NCBI GenBank assembly: GCA_963575745.1
Contig: CAUYUJ010017960.1
Coordinates: 411,683-475,682, forward strand
DNA from: Prorocentrum cordatum
Taxonomy: Eukaryota > Sar > Dinophyceae > Prorocentrales > Prorocentraceae
Reading direction: 5' to 3'
DNA length: 64,000 nucleotides
The notes below the pieces were generated by a model, which was given only the letters and a program-made list of their open reading frames with translations, was not told where the DNA came from and searched no databases. The position numbers and the translations under genes were made by a program. Of the stretch, positions 35,829-47,153 are shown in pieces. Positions within the stretch are counted from its first letter, which is position 1. Every line of letters starts with the position of its first letter.

Positions 35829-36483
35829 AAAGCTACCATGCCAAACAGGCCAACAGAAAGGCAGGGGCCGAGAGATGGAGTGATGGAGAAAAGAGATGCA
35901 CTTTATCAGTGAACGGACGGCAGTCAAAGTCCTGGCCAGCAAGGCGGAATTAACAATCCCAGGCCGAACCCATTTGCACTGAAGTGAAGAGGTAGACAGA
36001 CCACCAAACTACCCAAGAAAGAACTTGAAACGACGAGGGCTTGGACCAAGGGTGTACCACAACCCCACTGAGCCCCGTCAGTTGAATCGAGAAGAATAAG
36101 AAAAGATGCAGTCCCAATCTTTGCAAGATGACCTGTGGGCCACATGCCCCGAGAAACTCATGATCCCAAGCATTCCCATATTGAAACGAAAGCCATAAAC
36201 TTGGCAAAGTAAGGACATTTACGATCCCAGCTGACCCATTTTGGACTGAAAAAACGAGTCAAACTAAGGAGAAGACGGTTCCCAGTTGAGAAGGCCCGTC
36301 AAGGCTGTGGACAAAGCAAGAAAGACACCACTACTTTGGCCCTGACGAAATTGAGAAGAACAGAACTTAATTCATGCCACAGATGAAGAATCTGACGTCC
36401 CCAATTGAACCAGATCTGAACCCAAAGGACACTGATGACCCAACGAGAAGAGGAGTTGGTTTGTATCTTCAGAGCTGCCTCGA
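35829..36483. other. Gene-less spacer between two retroelement ORFs
   Basis: The composition is moderate GC with several TTGAAACG/TTGAATCG motifs on the + strand. A + strand CCATTTTGGACTGAAA near 36233-36249 resembles a spliced-leader core in the opposite orientation, but with an inserted base; it is not listed separately. Confidence 0.5.
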
Positions 36484-37788
36484 TCACATCAGGAAACGAG
36501 GTTTGCAGAGCAAGTGGCACCTAACAGTGGCACCGTTTCCAGTCTCCACCGTTATAAGATCACCAACGTCTTCATACGAGTCCTTGACGTAGAGGAGTGC
36601 CACAATACAGCTGCCCGCGAAGATCTGAGATTTATCGTGTAGCCTCTCCTTCTTGGGACAGACCTCAGGGCCAATGGACGCTTCTTTGGTGTAAAACCTC
36701 GCGTTAAACAAGTAAATGTCCTTGGAGCGAAACGTGTTGAGCCCAAAGTGCCAAAGGATCTTCGTAACGTCCCTGGTGGTAAGATAGCCGTGCTCACCCA
36801 AAACTGGGATGCTTTCCGAAATCAGTGGACCTTGATTGTCGATGATGAAAGGAGTGAGCTCTCGAACAGTAATGATTTGGAAGTGCTCTCCGACCTTTGC
36901 CTTGACAGTGTTCAGGCCTGTGAGCTGGGGAACGAAAACCATAATATAGCGCCTTGAGCTGGTATGGTCAGTGCCGCCCTTTGGGGCGAAAATTGGGCAC
37001 CCCGAATGATCATACTCCAACTGTGACTTCAGAATTGGAGGACCCAACTTGCTGATCCAGGGCTTCTTATCTTGTTCCCAGCTCTTCGAAACAGGCTGTG
37101 ACTTTCGGTCAGGCGAGTCGACTTCTGCTTCAGAGCCAGAGGATGAACTCCTGGAGCCTGGAGAGTCCGAAGACGGCACTACCCAAGTAGTGCCGCCCGC
37201 TGGTTTGACAGGTGTTTCCCCACGATAGTCCTGCGTCTCAGGCAGGATATCATCCGAATCGGGCTTTGACCCAGACCCGCCGCCCTGCGGTTGTTTCTTG
37301 AACCCAATTGAGTACTGCATCTTCCTAGCTATCGGCGAACGGCTCCGAGAGGCCGAATTTCCCCTGCGCACAGGTGCAGGAGGTGGGGTGGGGAGAATCC
37401 TTGCTTCGCGAGGGCCAGCGCTAGAGGATGCCTTGGCTTTGAGTTCCTGATTCTTGAACTCTACTGACCTCGCTTGATCCTCCTTCTTCTGTTCGAGCTT
37501 CTTCTGCAACTTGATTTTCTTATCGTTCGATGTGAGAATGGGTTTCGCTTCCATCTTGACCTGACGATTGCGAGCCCAACGATCTAAGGCGTGGCGGTCG
37601 AAGCCAAAGAAAAGAGGGATAGTTGGCTGAATCTGATTCCCAGTCCAATCCAGGTCCTGAGAGCAAAGGGAGTCCGTGGTGAAAGTAAAGAGCCCCAATG
37701 GGCGCAGTGCGATACCGAAGTGTGCCTGGATGCACCAGACCGAGCCGATGGCTACTGAAGGCGAAAGTGAAGCGATTGCCGAACCCAA
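36484..37788 (-). CDS. Retroelement-associated ORF with basic/Ser-rich middle
   Basis: The 434-codon ORF ends at 36484. A hydrophobic or Trp-containing start is followed by a Lys/Glu-rich probable coiled coil (NDKKIKLQKKLEQKKEDQ), a Ser/Arg/Pro-rich disordered stretch with RSRSPIARK, an acidic Ser run (SRSSSSGSEAEVDS), and a globular C-terminal half (VGEHFQIITVRELTPFIID, KDIYLFNARFYTKEA). It lies directly after the reverse-transcriptase-like frames on the same strand. The beginning may be misassigned because frame 38042-37752 seems to run into it. No family is recognised. A nucleic-acid-binding retroelement protein is a guess from the basic middle. Confidence 0.45.
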   Translation of the reverse strand: MGSAIASLSPSVAIGSVWCIQAHFGIALRPLGLFTFTTDSLCSQDLDWTGNQIQPTIPLFFGFDRHALDRWARNRQVKMEAKPILTSNDKKIKLQKKLEQKKEDQARSVEFKNQELKAKASSSAGPREARILPTPPPAPVRRGNSASRSRSPIARKMQYSIGFKKQPQGGGSGSKPDSDDILPETQDYRGETPVKPAGGTTWVVPSSDSPGSRSSSSGSEAEVDSPDRKSQPVSKSWEQDKKPWISKLGPPILKSQLEYDHSGCPIFAPKGGTDHTSSRRYIMVFVPQLTGLNTVKAKVGEHFQIITVRELTPFIIDNQGPLISESIPVLGEHGYLTTRDVTKILWHFGLNTFRSKDIYLFNARFYTKEASIGPEVCPKKERLHDKSQIFAGSCIVALLYVKDSYEDVGDLITVETGNGATVRCHLLCKPRFLM

Positions 37789-38042
37789 TCGAGCATTTCT
37801 TTGGCGAGGCCAAGACGAAACTTTTTGTCCCTTGAACCCTGCGGAGAAAATAAGGTGGTCCAGGCATCCTTATCGTACCTGAAAACGTACCCCCTATGCG
37901 AGCGGGAGTGGGTACGGCTGCCACCAGAGTGGTCAAAGGAGCGATTCTGAGTAACCCAATGCTTGCAATATTGAAACAGCCTCGACGAAAAATCTTCTGG
38001 ATGTCTTTGCATGTGTGAAACCCAACTGATGGCAGAGTCCAA
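37752..38042 (-). pseudogene. Short ORF linking the RT-like and Ser-rich frames
   Basis: The 96-codon frame (DSAISWVSHMQRHPEDFSS, YCKHWVTQNRSF, GYVFRYDKDAWTTLFSPQG) looks like natural protein and sits between the RT-like frames ending at 38106 and the ORF beginning at 37788. It ends at a stop inside the next ORF. Together they probably formed one coding unit now broken by frameshifts. Confidence 0.35.
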
Positions 38043-38105
38043 ATGGAAAATAGCCCAAGAAACTTCTTTGAACCCCTTGGTTTTACGATTTCTGCGTAAA
38101 CTAAA

Positions 38106-39597
38106 TTATTCTGGAGATTCCCCTGGGAGCCTTTTGAGTTTTAACATGATCCTGATACATTGATTCTGTGCCTTGGTAATCAAGTCCGCCGTCGTCTTAC
38201 AGGGTACCCAGGCAGCACCTCTGGATCGTATAATCCCTCCCGCCATGCAGTTCAGTTTAGAGAGACGTTTAGACATGGGGATATGCTCGTTAATCAAGAA
38301 TTTACTGTTAGCCCAAAAGGCTTTGTTGATCTGCGAGATACCCCGCTTGACATCTTCGTGGCAGGAGCCAGTGGCAGTGAGAACAGGGCCAAGCACCTTG
38401 GCCTCCGGTACCACAGACCATGTTTTCCCGAAGGGGTCAGACCACTTGTATTCTTGAAAGTGGTAAGGATAAGCCGGAAGGATTTCCCGATCGTCTTTGA
38501 GCCTAAGCCGATGTTCATTCCATAACTCCGACTCTACTAGGGCGGTCAGAGTTGCAAGATCCTGTTCCGAGGAAGCCACTATAAAAATGTTATCTGACCA
38601 GCTGAGAAGAGCAATCCTGAAGTCAAATCCCAACTGCTCGCAGCGAATGGAGATTCCCAAAGAAGAATGTGTAATCTTCTCCAAAGTGGAGGCGAAGCAA
38701 TCTTCCACCGAAACGCGCGCCAGAATGCATGCTGTCCCAGCTCCTTGCATCAACCCACGGTCTCTTTGGATAATCCCAGTGTTTGAGTCCAGAAGAGAAA
38801 TGGAAACTCGAGGGTTCCTGTGCAGCCTGATGCAGCCCACTGCTAAGAAAAAAAGGGACTCCCCGTCCCAATAAGCTCCGTAAAACCATTCCGTAACGAA
38901 TCTGATCATGGTGAGCTTTGATATCGGTAATCCCAACCATTCCTTTGTTGAAGTGATCTCGCCCATATTCTAAAATGTGGTAGACACTCGTGTGGAGCTC
39001 TTGTAATTGACCACCTTTGCTTAGCCCAAAAATCAGGCCCTTGAGACCTTTGGAGTCAGTGTATGAATCCAGAACTGGAAGAATGGCCTTCGCCACATAT
39101 GCGTGCCCAATCTTGGCAATAGCAGGCTGAGGAATAACAACTCTAGTTTGAGAAGGGGTTCCAAAACCCTTGATCTTGTTACCCAGGTGGCCCCCGAGTG
39201 TGACGTCGTTCCAGAATTCAGGGTCGCCCAAGCAGGCTTGTATACACCCCGTGAGCCTTTGGGACCAGCCCGAAACTTTTATGACAGCCGTGCAGGCAAA
39301 CTCTGTGTCAATTTTTCGGGGGGCCTTGATGTCGTCCAACGCGTCCTCCAGCAAGGACGGGATGATGGGGTCGTCGTAGAAATTGAAAAAACCCAAGGAT
39401 CGAAGCCAGGCAGTGTCCTCCTGGCGCTCCGAGTCTGAGAGTCCCCACCTCTCTCTAGGGATTATCATCGCATCCTTCAAAAGATAAAGCATGCCCTTGG
39501 AATTGCCAATGGCCGCGCGGCCTGTGCCGTAGTAGACCACGACGTCCTGAAGTTTCGCAACGCCTGGGACTCCGCAGTGTGCTTCACGGCGCAGCAA
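38106..39597 (-). pseudogene. Reverse transcriptase (LINE-type), frame-disrupted
   Basis: The frame 39597-38623 carries the start of the RT palm, including ELHTSVYHILEYGRDHF and motif A as GITDIKAHHDQIRYGM. The frame 38966-38106 carries motif B (RGLMQGAGTACIL), motif C as ALLSWSDNIFIVASS, and a thumb-like tail with VLGPVLTATG. The catalytic YxDD of most RTs reads SWSDN here, so one of the two motif C Asp residues is Asn. The frames must switch near 38.88-38.93 kb. No AP- or restriction-type endonuclease domain is visible, so it is a truncated or unusual element. RT function would be target-primed reverse transcription of the element RNA. Adjacent relict spliced leaders fit RT activity in this genome. 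Confidence 0.65.
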
Positions 39598-41597
39598 GTG
39601 AAGTACAGACCACTGTTGTCCACTATATCGAATATCCGTTTCGCGTTCCCCCCTTGTGACATCTCCAACGATTGCAGATCCATCACTTCACCTTTAACCG
39701 ACAACCGGAATGGAGGGTTTAATTTGTTGCGGAGAGAACGAAAGACGGAAACGCAACAATCCGAAGGAGGCACCGCATACCTCATCTGGATGAGATTCTC
39801 CGACGTCGGACCAGACAGAACCTGCGCTGTCGTGCCCATCTCTCCGCCAACAGCTTCGATAGACGTCAACATACGAACCCGCGTCAGCAACTCCCCATTC
39901 CAATTGTTCTTCCCCGCTCCCTGGATGCGAACCTTGGACAGGTCCACGACGCACGGAGCAACGTCGCCCCGATGGCGACGCTCCTGTACAGCGCGCCAGA
40001 TGCTGCAGATATCTTCAGCGGCGTCACCCCATAAGCACGCGCAGATGGGCCCCGTCTTGTCCACCATGACCACGTCGGCCGCCTTCCCTTCCGAAGACGG
40101 ATCCTTCCGCTTCCGCGGAGAACCCTCCGCGCAATGTACATCGCGAGGACTACTGTCGCATACAATTACAACGCCCTGAAAATGACACCTGCCACCCTCC
40201 TCGGAAGACTGGCGAATTGCCAGCGCAGATTTGTGGAATATCTCTTCGGACGCCGACGATGTCGGACCAAACGCCTGCCCTGATAGAATCAGATCGATGC
40301 CAGACAAAGCAGAAGTCGACGCCGCATCCGAAAGTTGCGTCGACTCATGGGCCACGGCGCTCTCCTCGGCGCGTCGGAGAACAGAGTCCCCAGGACGAAC
40401 CTCCGATACGCTTTTTTCGCAATAAGGTGTAATACCGAGATGCCGTAAATTTTTCTGGTGGCTCCGATGGTAGCATTTTTCTCTGCTTGGCCGTGCGCGA
40501 TTGCACAAATTGGCTGTATTGCTCCGTGACTCCCGTCACGGCGAGAGTGTGATCAGCCGCGGATGCCTTCATGAGGAGTGTTTTGCGCTCCGCTGCTTCG
40601 TCTGCGGAGACTCCAAACCCCGGGTCCACCAACGGCCGAAACGCCGCGGGCGCGCCTAAGCCAGTCCCCGCGTTCTGGTGCGCATTCGCATCGCAGGTCT
40701 CGCGCACAATGCGAAAGTAGTCCTCTTCCAAAAACTCTCTGAAGCTATCATGAGCGTCCGCTCCACTGAGTTCGACAACTTCAGCCATCTCACCCCAAGC
40801 TAACCACACATTCTTGCCCAGCAACTCCAACAATTCTGGCCTCATTGCCGACGCGGCATCACGAGCGAAAACCTTCTTCTCCCGTCACCGATCGACTGCG
40901 GGGAGATCAGCGGGATGAACGTTGACTCGGCAAACCGGTGAGCAAATGTCCTGGCGTCAAGCGACTGCTTGGCGAGAAAATCACGCACGTGCTTGTAGTA
41001 AAAATTGAGTGCCCACTGAGCATGCTTCTCGTCAATCGACGTCGCTGGATCTCCAGGACTATTCTTAAAATACTCCTTTTTCTGAAAATCAATATAGCTC
41101 TGAATCTGCACAGCATCCAGCTTCTCCACGAGACTCATGGCTTCCTCGGCGGCATTCTGCTCGTCGTCCGCTCGCAAGTCTATCGGGCGAATGAGCGGGA
41201 ACTCTTTCGCCGCCGCTCGAGAGTGCAGATCGTCCACCAAACTGGAAATGTCCTCCGCCAAGTCCTCGCCGCCAGAGCCTGCTTCGCCCAGCGATCCGAG
41301 CAGCGTGGTCAAATCGGCCCTCCCAAACGATTTGTCGAAAGGCCAACCCCTGCTCTCGAAAATCTTCTTCAACGACTCCACTGCAACCGTTTCGGCACCC
41401 ACGCCGCTACTCGCGCCATCGGCGCGACGCCCTTCAAGGAACACATGCAAGCCCTCAACGCCAGGCTTCAGGATAGCTTTCTCTGCCGCGCCGTCCGCCT
41501 GCACAGCAATGTTGTCGAAAGACGCCCCCACAGCCTCGTGGATGGTCTGAGTGGTCATGGCCCGAGCACCGTGCTGGAGGATTGGCCACCTCGCCAA
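39477..41597 (-). pseudogene. OB-fold-like protein gene broken by frameshifts
   Basis: Three frames join naturally. The frame 41597-40842 (probable start MTTQTIHEAVG at 41558) passes near 40.87 kb to 40845-40345 (KVFARDAASAMRPELLELLGK), then at an A6 run near 40.41 kb to 40508-39477. A further shift near 39.56 kb leads into QDVVVYYGTGRAAIGNSKGM. The third frame contains an OB-fold-like strand pattern (GKAADVVMVDKTGPICACLWGD) typical of single-stranded nucleic-acid-binding proteins. A leader-like motif lies just upstream (41631-41646). The homopolymer location of one shift suggests sequencing indels, but there are three, so pseudogene decay is equally possible. The 3' end merges with the RT-like frame. 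Confidence 0.5.
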
Positions 41598-41630
41598 GCG
41601 AATTGAATGGGAACAGCGGTGTGAACAACG

Positions 41631-41646
41631 GCTGAGCTACGCTCAC
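41631..41646 (-). other. Leader-like motif upstream of OB-fold-like gene
   Basis: GCTGAGCTACGCTCAC is a variant of the GAGCTAAGCTCAC motif that accompanies relict spliced leaders elsewhere in the window (43.18, 43.27, 52.92, 53.01, 59.93 and 62.81 kb). Its sense orientation is minus, 73 bp before the probable start codon. No intact leader core is visible here. Confidence 0.5.
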
Positions 41647-41764
41647 TACCGATGATCTCGCAGGCGCGCTCGACTCGAGCCCGCGGCTCGCAACAGTGCA
41701 CCAACTTTGCATGCAGGAACCATTCGTGCACTAAAAACCACGAGTAATGCACTGCATACAACAA

Positions 41765-42261
41765 CCAAATCTGCGACGAAGATCACTCGCATCTGCAACG
41801 ACATGACACCCTACGGCACCCAAATTTCCCTCGTCCCACATGTGTGATGATGTGACATGATGTAGGATATGGAATGGTAACTATGATGAGGATGTCAATG
41901 ATACGATGTGATACGATATCACGGGTGACGCACCACCTGATCGATGTGAGGCACGATGACATGTAAATTCTAGGTTGGCCGATGCGTTGTTGAATGACGT
42001 GTAGGATGTTAATAAGTGATGATCCTGTAGGATGCTGTTGCATGACACGCAAGGTGGCGTTGGCAGTCACGGTCGAGAGACAGGGCACATACCCAGGGCC
42101 GCGCCCCTTCTCTAAAGCAAAGAGTGGGAAGGCCCAACACACACTCACTCAACACAAGCACTCTCAATGCGAGTGCGAATTGACCATCACCAAATACCCT
42201 ATGTTCCAATACGTGTACTCGTTGCCTGTTTTTGCAGCTTCCCAATGACGCACCACCCGTG

Positions 42262-42313
<52 letters not shown>

Positions 42314-42354
42314 CCACCACGAACTCCATCCTCTTGCCGATGACCATCCTGTGC
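41765..42354. other. Spacer with CT microsatellite
   Basis: No gene is supported. A (TC)n tract of about 48 bp runs from 42264 to 42311. TGATACGATG/TGATGTG-rich sequence fills 41840-42050. Confidence 0.7.
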
Positions 42355-43152
42355 TTATTGCGGCTCTCCCGACGATGAGGCTGCCGACATTGTTCCCCTG
42401 ATGATTTCCATCCTCTTGTCTATCTCCATCTTGCGCTTCGCGTAGCCCACCGGAGGAGGGTAGGTGTCCTCGAGCTTCTCTGGCATCTCGGGCATCTGAG
42501 CCTGCGAGGTGTTTACGTTGTCGTAGCCGGGCCACACCTCATAATCTGTCCATCCGTAGGCATGCCACGTCTCTGGCTTGTTCTTGTCCCAAGCAGACTT
42601 ACCTCCCTCTAGAGCCTGCCGCCCGTCGCGGAGCTCTCTGGAGGCTACGACAACGTCAAAGATCTCTTTATGTTGGTCCTTAGCGATCTCCTCGCGACGC
42701 GCAACCCTCAAGTTGAACTCGATCTCCTTGATGTTGTCCGTCTCGTCGGCTTGCGGCTTTCTGTATTCTTTGACCGATGGCCAGATGAGAGGGAGCTCCG
42801 TCTGGTATTTCAACGTTCCGTGGGCCTCGATGAGCTTTCCTAGGCCTGCCGTGATTCCTTGGATCTGATCCTCGATAGTACGAATGTTCTCCGCTAGCAT
42901 GTAGATCCCCTGCGTCGTCTTCGCTTTGGCCATGGCGCTGCGGGCCAAGCACGTCGTGAGCTGCAGCTTGGAGGCCTTCAGGCCGTCGATTTGAGATTCG
43001 AGTACCTTCGCCATTTCCATTGTCACCTTGCGGCTTCTCTGCAGGTTGGTCTCCTGCAACTCGATCACGTAGCTTACGTGCCCAATCACCTGATCCTCTG
43101 TGTCGCCCCGATACATCGGAGCTTCCTGTGGTACTTCTGGGAGTGCAGACAC
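42355..43152 (-). CDS. Coiled-coil retrogene, function unknown
   Basis: This is an intact single-exon ORF of 265 residues, with the start at Met 43152 about 30 bp after a leader motif and 150 bp after a relict spliced leader (43299-43320). The middle is strongly helical and heptad-like (SYVIELQETNLQRSRKVTMEM, ENIRTIEDQIQGITAGLGK, RREEIAKDQHKEIFDVV), followed by a Trp/Tyr-rich patch (WHAYGWTDYEVWPGYDN) and a basic tail. The lack of introns plus the relict leader point to an mRNA-derived copy. The uninterrupted frame suggests selection or recent origin. No family is recognised. Confidence 0.6.
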   Translation of the reverse strand: MSALPEVPQEAPMYRGDTEDQVIGHVSYVIELQETNLQRSRKVTMEMAKVLESQIDGLKASKLQLTTCLARSAMAKAKTTQGIYMLAENIRTIEDQIQGITAGLGKLIEAHGTLKYQTELPLIWPSVKEYRKPQADETDNIKEIEFNLRVARREEIAKDQHKEIFDVVVASRELRDGRQALEGGKSAWDKNKPETWHAYGWTDYEVWPGYDNVNTSQAQMPEMPEKLEDTYPPPVGYAKRKMEIDKRMEIIRGTMSAASSSGEPQ

Positions 43153-43180
43153 CCCCAGCTTGACGCGTCCGAACGTCCGT

Positions 43181-43320
43181 GCGGAGCTAAGCTCACAGCG
43201 AGAATGATGGGCAAGTAGAAATCACGGACACTGGGAAAACGCTCGAAAACACCACCAATTGCTGCTGCCTGAGCCAAGCTCACAGGCACACGTCAACACT
43301 GTGAGCCACAATGGCAACAG
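43181..43320 (-). other. Tandem relict leaders: spliced-leader core plus two GAGCTAAGCTCAC motifs
   Basis: In sense order (right to left) this holds a spliced-leader relict at 43299-43320 (one inserted base and three substitutions), a leader motif at 43268-43283, a second weaker leader core (CATTCTCGCT) at about 43199-43209, and a second leader motif at 43181-43195. The same doublet occurs at 52922-53061. It marks the 5' end of the coiled-coil ORF. Confidence 0.65.
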
Positions 43321-43664
43321 CGACGACAACGCTGCAGGAAATGAGCACTTGTCCTATCATGAACGCCTGTGTGACATCGTAGATCTTGCCAGAAGACTGC
43401 GGAGCCTCGCGAGGGCCATCTTGGGGCAATATTGGAGCCTCTTGGTGCCTCCTCGGCGGTGATTTGAACAACTTTAGAGGAAATCGATCAAAACAAAGGA
43501 TAACTTCAATTCTTACGTTTCTCGTATCCCCACCAACACATCTGACAACAGCAACTCTTGCAAAACATGCCGACAGTCGATTTTTGCAAACGTGTCTCCG
43601 CTTCGCCCCGCAAATCTCCCTTGTTATGCCTTCCTCCCGTTTTCTTGTACATCCTCTTTGCTGG

Positions 43665-44045
43665 TGTGAGTCGTTCGGGCTCTTCTTCCTGGTGTGAGTC
43701 GTTTGGGCTCTTTGTGGGGTCAGTCGTTCGGGCTCTTCGTCCTGGTGTGAGTCGTTCGGGCTTCTCGTGGTGTACGTTGTTCGGGCCCATCGTGCGGGTG
43801 TGAGTCGTTCGGGCCCCTCCTCCTGGTGTGACTCGTTCGGGCTCCTCGTGGTGTGAATCGTTCGGGGCCTTCGTCGTAGTGTGAGTCGTTCGGGGTCTTC
43901 GTGATGTGAGTCGTTCGGGCGCCTCGTCCTGGTGTGAGTCGTTCGGGCCCCTCCTGATGATGCGAGTCGTTCGGACTCTTCGTGGTGTGAGTCGTTCGGG
44001 CCCCACGTCCTCACGTCCTGGTGCGAGTCGTTCGGGCTCCTCGCT
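43665..44045. repeat. GTGAGTCGTTCGGGC minisatellite (inverted orientation)
   Basis: About a dozen imperfect units of roughly 27-36 bp share GTGAGTCGTTCGGGC. The complementary strand matches the CCCGAACGACTCACAC arrays at 53.56-54.35 and 60.02-60.85 kb, but here the orientation relative to the neighbouring relict leader is reversed. Arg/Thr-rich ORFs across it are artefacts of the repeat. Confidence 0.9.
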
Positions 44046-45654
44046 GGGCCTCTTGGGAGACTCCAGGAGCCTCCTGGGGCCTTCCGGGAGCCTCATCGGA
44101 GCCTCTTGGGAGCCTCTCGGGGCCTCTTGGAGCCTCTTGACGATCCTCTTGGGGCCCTCTTGAGAGCCTCTTGGGCGCTTCTTGGAGCCTCATGGGGACC
44201 TCTGGGGATCTCTTGGAAACTCTTGGGGGCCTCCTGGGGGCCTCTTGGGGCCATTTTGGCGCCTCTTGCGATCACTTCGGAAGCGCCGAGGAGCGCTGCC
44301 CCCTGACAAAGACGAAATGATTTCAAAATCCTCCCCCCGTCGAGGCCAGAATCCTCGTGAGGGTCGTCGTTTTCTTGGCTATCCCAGGAATTGATATTGA
44401 CCCCCCTGACGACCCGCCGGACTCCCTGTCCACTCCCAGGGGGAGGAGGTAGGGGGAGGTGTCTCCTCGGCTTTTCTTTGGGCTACTTTGGAGGAAATCT
44501 ATCAAACAAAAAAAAGAAGACCTCCAATTAGTGCCGTCCCCTGGGGCCAGTGATCCTGATTAATCCTGACGAGCCACGACTGGGTACTTGAGAACTCTCA
44601 CGAGTAGACGATGAAAGGTTCATTAGATGAAAATGTCTACTCAGGCAGTCCGTGGCCAGACGGCATCGACACATGAGATCGCGTTGCCCAACCGTCCAGC
44701 TACAACGGATCCAAGACACTGTAAGATTGGGCCCACGGCCAACAACGTGCAGCCTCGCAGAAGATTAGCGTGAACATGAAATGAGAAGACCTCCGAGACT
44801 GGGTGAGGAGGAGGAGGGGAACAAAACAATATGGGAAAGAGTGAGCGTAGGGAAAGATAAGAGGGCGACAAGGAGACGGAGGGGGGAGCACGAATGCGAT
44901 ACATGGCACGAATGTCGTGCTGAACTCGCTTTTCAACTTCGAAGGTGTGGGAACACAGAACCAGATAAAGATTGCTCATAGGCGGAAGCGATTCAATGTG
45001 GGCAAGTTAAACTCACAACCACTGTTCAACACTGAGAGACAGAATGGCAACGGCGACGATTGAGCTGCAGGGCGGATACACTTCAACCAATTCTGAGCGG
45101 CTTGATGACTTCGCGTCCCTTCTTGGAAGCCTCTCGGATCATCGCGTGGCTGCTGCGAACCTCTGGATTGCACCCGCGGTTTCCCCGGAGCCTCTGCCAA
45201 GCGAGAGCGACAAGATGTCTTCCCCTGGATGATCCCCAGCTGCTTCCCCTGGATTACCCCTCCCGCCATCTCATCCACATGCGAACCCATCTCGAAAAAC
45301 GCCATCCGACAGCTGTTTGCAGCTCATAGACCCCCACACCTCTTTCCCTCCCCCTCATTCATGACTGTCCATGCCCACCCTCCTCCCTCAGGCGCGGGCG
45401 CGCACTGCGCCCATGACATGAATGTTGCCCGCTGGGCGCTCCACCCGCATCTCGCGCGCCTGTCAACGAAGGGAAAAGTGAATGAAGAAAAGGAAGCGCG
45501 ATGATTGCGACTACTGCGAGTAGCTATGCTCCACCTGCGCATTGGATGCAAGCGCGCGCTATGCCATCGAACCGATGGTCTGCGCATTGCGCACCATACT
45601 GCGGACATGCCGCTGCAATGACAAACGTGGACATCGCCGACGAAATGAAACACT
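44046..45654. other. Gene-poor spacer with CCTCTTGG repeats and a relict leader
   Basis: GCCTCTTGGGAGCCTC-type units (44045-44290) follow the minisatellite. A short segment near 44478-44520 repeats sequence from 43470-43510. A degenerate spliced-leader relict lies at 45032-45053 (minus sense, GCCATTCTG core) with an eroded leader motif at 45007-45018. No ORF downstream of it is convincing. Confidence 0.55.
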
Positions 45655-46210
45655 TTACTGCACCAGCTGAAGTGCGCCACGCATGCCTCGGTACTGACAG
45701 CTGTTCGCAGATGCACAGTCCGCAGAGTGCCACGCACAGAGCTGCGATTCGAGGTCGAGCATCTCGAACGGGGGCAGCCGCGGCGGCCCGGCCCAATCTG
45801 CACGGATGCTCTGGGAAAGCAGCGCCAGCGCTGTGTCAGCCCCAGCCAAAGTCACGCTGCGACCCACGAGCAGGCGAAGTGCCGCCAAGCCCGTAGAACC
45901 AGCGAAGCCGCGAGTCGCAACTGTCGTCCACTGCGCCAGCCCCAGCTGCGACAACAACACCGGCATGAATTTAGCGGCGTATCCCCCGATTGGCAGACCA
46001 GACCCGCACAAGGCATCCATGGCGCTCGACGCGTTGCCTTCTTGAAGTAGAGCGTGCGCCCCTGGAGCTCGGCGTGCAACACCAAGCGCTAAGGATGCAA
46101 GCCGTCGAGCTTTGCGCCGAGCATGCGCCTGGGTGCCTGTGAGAAGCGAACGCCCGCGACAGACACGAATGCTGGGGTTCGCTACCTGCACATCATCGAG
46201 GGCGCGCCGC
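45655..46210 (-). CDS. Possible Ala/Leu-rich protein fragment
   Basis: A minus-strand frame ending at 45655 has protein-like stretches (NASSAMDALCGSGLPIGGYAA, PVLLSQLGLAQWTTVATRG, ADTALALLSQSIRADWAG). Upstream it runs into C/G-homopolymer sequence at 46.2 kb, so the 5' part is lost or lies beyond an unrecognised intron. No family is recognised, and the frame could be open by chance in GC-rich DNA. Confidence 0.3.
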
Positions 46211-46219
46211 TGGACCACC

Positions 46220-46505
46220 CAAGGGGGGGGGGGGGGTTCGTACCCCCCCCCCCCTTGCCCGAGGCGTCGTGCGGCGACCCCCCCACCCCTCCCCTCCTTG
46301 CCCGAGCCCGTTCGTCGGCGAACCCCCCCCCCCCCTCCCCTTCGCCCGAGCCGTCGTCCGCGAACCCCCCCCCGCCCCCCCTTTCCCGACCGTCGTCGGG
46401 GCTGCCCCCCCCCCTCCCCCTCTCCTCCCCCCCCCTTTCCCCGGCTCGCGCCCCGGCTCCGGAACCCCATCCCTACCACCCCCGCCCCGACCCCCCCGAA
46501 GCCCT
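46220..46505. repeat. C-rich degenerate tandem repeat bordering telomeric array
   Basis: Units of roughly 50 bp combine a CCCGAG/CCCGAC...CGTCGTCGG core with runs of C. The tract leads directly into the CCCTAA array on its right. Confidence 0.75.
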
Positions 46506-47122
46506 AACCTCTAACCCAAACCCTGAACCCTAATCCATAATCCCTAACCCGAAGCCTAAACCCTAACCGTAGACCTAACCCTGACCCCAAACCCTAACAC
46601 TAAGCCTAGCCCTAACCTAAGCTCTAAACCTGAACCCTTAACCCTAACCCTCAACCCTATCCCTACACCCTAACCCCAACCCTACCCCTCACCCTAAACC
46701 CTAGACCCTAACCCTAACCCTAAACCCTAACCTCAACCCCAACCCTGACCCTAAACCCTAAACCCTAGCTCTAAACTCTAACCCCTAACCCTAAACCCTA
46801 ACCCTAACCCCAAACCCTAACCCCCAAAACCCTACACCCTAAACCCTGACCCTAAACCCTAACCCAAACCCTAACCCCTACACCCTAATCCTTAACCCTA
46901 ACCCTAACCCTAAACTCTAGCCCTAACCCTAAACCTTAACCGTAACCCTAAACCCTATGACCTAACCCTGAACCTTAACCCTAACCCTAGACCCTGAACC
47001 CTAAACCCGAACCCGAACCCTAACCCTGACTAAAACCTTAAACCTAAACCCTACCCGAACCTACCCTAAAAACCTCACACCCTAACCTAACCCTAAACCT
47101 TAACCCTCAACACTAACCATAC

Positions 47123-47153
<31 letters not shown>

